Source: Marinobacter sp. C7 (GTDB lineage Bacteria; Pseudomonadota; Gammaproteobacteria; Pseudomonadales; Oleiphilaceae). Taken from it: a DNA stretch of 64,000 nucleotides. Each line of letters begins with the position of its first letter. The stretch's first letter is position 1. This document shows positions 63,837-64,000 of the stretch, in pieces. The notes below the pieces were generated by a model that saw only the letters and a list, made by a program, of their open reading frames with translations, made no database searches and was not told where the DNA came from. Made by a program: the position numbers and the translations under genes. The stretch covers positions 868,001-932,000 of the forward strand of contig NZ_JAKQZH010000002.1 in the NCBI RefSeq assembly GCF_022343555.1. Direction: 5' to 3'.

Positions 63837-63907
63837 TTCATTGCATGAAAGCGCTAAGGTAGTACCCAAAAGCGTTAGTGCAAATCAGTGTAGCAGAGTG
63901 CAAAACA

Positions 63908-64000
63908 GTGGACGAGCAGAAACAAATCATTCTGATAGCTACCCCGGTCATGACCCAGGAGCGCTTCGCTCAACTGACCGGGCTCACGGAAGGGCAGGTG
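63908..64000 (+). CDS. Start of a Cox/excisionase-like DNA-binding protein (partial)
   Basis: GTG 63908 opens a frame running off the window: the 31 visible residues include QKQIILIATPVMTQERFAQL and TGLTEGQV. The pattern of a short beta lead followed by ERFAQLTGLTEGQV, the first helices of a winged helix or MerR-like domain, resembles Cox/excisionase regulators that sit opposite a phage repressor. The identification is tentative because only the beginning is present. Confidence 0.5.
   Translation, partial: MDEQKQIILIATPVMTQERFAQLTGLTEGQV

Larger units (their letters stand above)
57624..64000. mobile_element. Genomic island, left end to beyond the window
   Basis: The left border is a truncated tRNA 3' half (57624-57668). 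To its right the DNA becomes AT-richer, codon use changes, and genes are mostly of unknown function. Four tRNA-end-like cores each with a downstream 20-bp motif are present, then a phage-type repressor region. If integration followed the usual rule, the intact CAU tRNA gene lies beyond the right edge. No integrase is visible in this part. Confidence 0.75.

Overview
The window is about 64 kb of GC-rich gammaproteobacterial chromosome that most resembles Marinobacter. The reasons are the Pseudomonas-like gene orders combined with marine hydrocarbon-degrader traits: two FadL-family porins, an aupAB-like pair, a large acyl-CoA dehydrogenase, a P-II/AmtB pair and an orphan PEP-CTERM protein. Genus assignment is an inference from protein style and synteny; no rRNA is present.

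Layout of the core part (1-57.6 kb). 1-5 kb: the tail of a quinone-oxidoreductase-like gene, a CPA1 antiporter with TcdA, and an acyl-CoA dehydrogenase. 5.2-7.3 kb: an SDR enzyme facing an ECF sigma/ChrR anti-sigma pair that keeps every known zinc ligand and has an ECF11-like promoter. 7.4-10.4 kb: divergent polyamine genes speA/speE. 10.5-15.5 kb: glnK-amtB behind a sigma-54 promoter, then ubiK, comM and trmB. 15.5-26.8 kb: a tightly overlapping metX-metW-DUF4426-rdgB-hemW operon, a dynamin-like GTPase, yggT-proC, yggS and pilTU. This is the Pseudomonas order with the GTPase inserted. 26.9-34 kb: fadL, polA, a phasin-like protein and pyrE. 34-48.8 kb: crc-like, rph, yicC, a P-type ATPase, gmk, rpoZ, spoT, ridA, oxyR, recG and an HDOD protein, again the Pseudomonas order with the ATPase added. 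49-57.4 kb: a molybdopterin enzyme with a DUF2489 protein, the aupAB-like pair and a PEP-CTERM protein.

The accessory part (57.6 kb to the end) starts exactly at a truncated tRNA 3' half (CAU anticodon) and continues past the window. It is AT-richer and mostly carries genes of unknown function. It contains four same-oriented units. Each has a tRNA-3'-end-like core (a CAU tRNA, tRNA-Phe and two related T-arm-like copies), then about 90-130 bp, then a conserved 20-bp motif close to GTGGACACTTTGTTGACACC. Each is followed by a single gene: an HNH nuclease, a membrane protein, a small acidic protein and a DUF2726-like zinc-finger protein. No integrase gene is visible. This cassette-like array of tRNA-derived attachment relics is the most unusual structure here. 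To its right lies a phage-type control region: an S24 CI/LexA-like repressor, a two-TM coiled-coil protein in the usual position of lysogenic cargo, and the start of a divergent Cox/excisionase-like gene.

Five copies of a palindrome (GGGGTCAGATGAA and its complement) occur at three intergenic sites. One of them supplies the last codons and the stop of the P-type ATPase.
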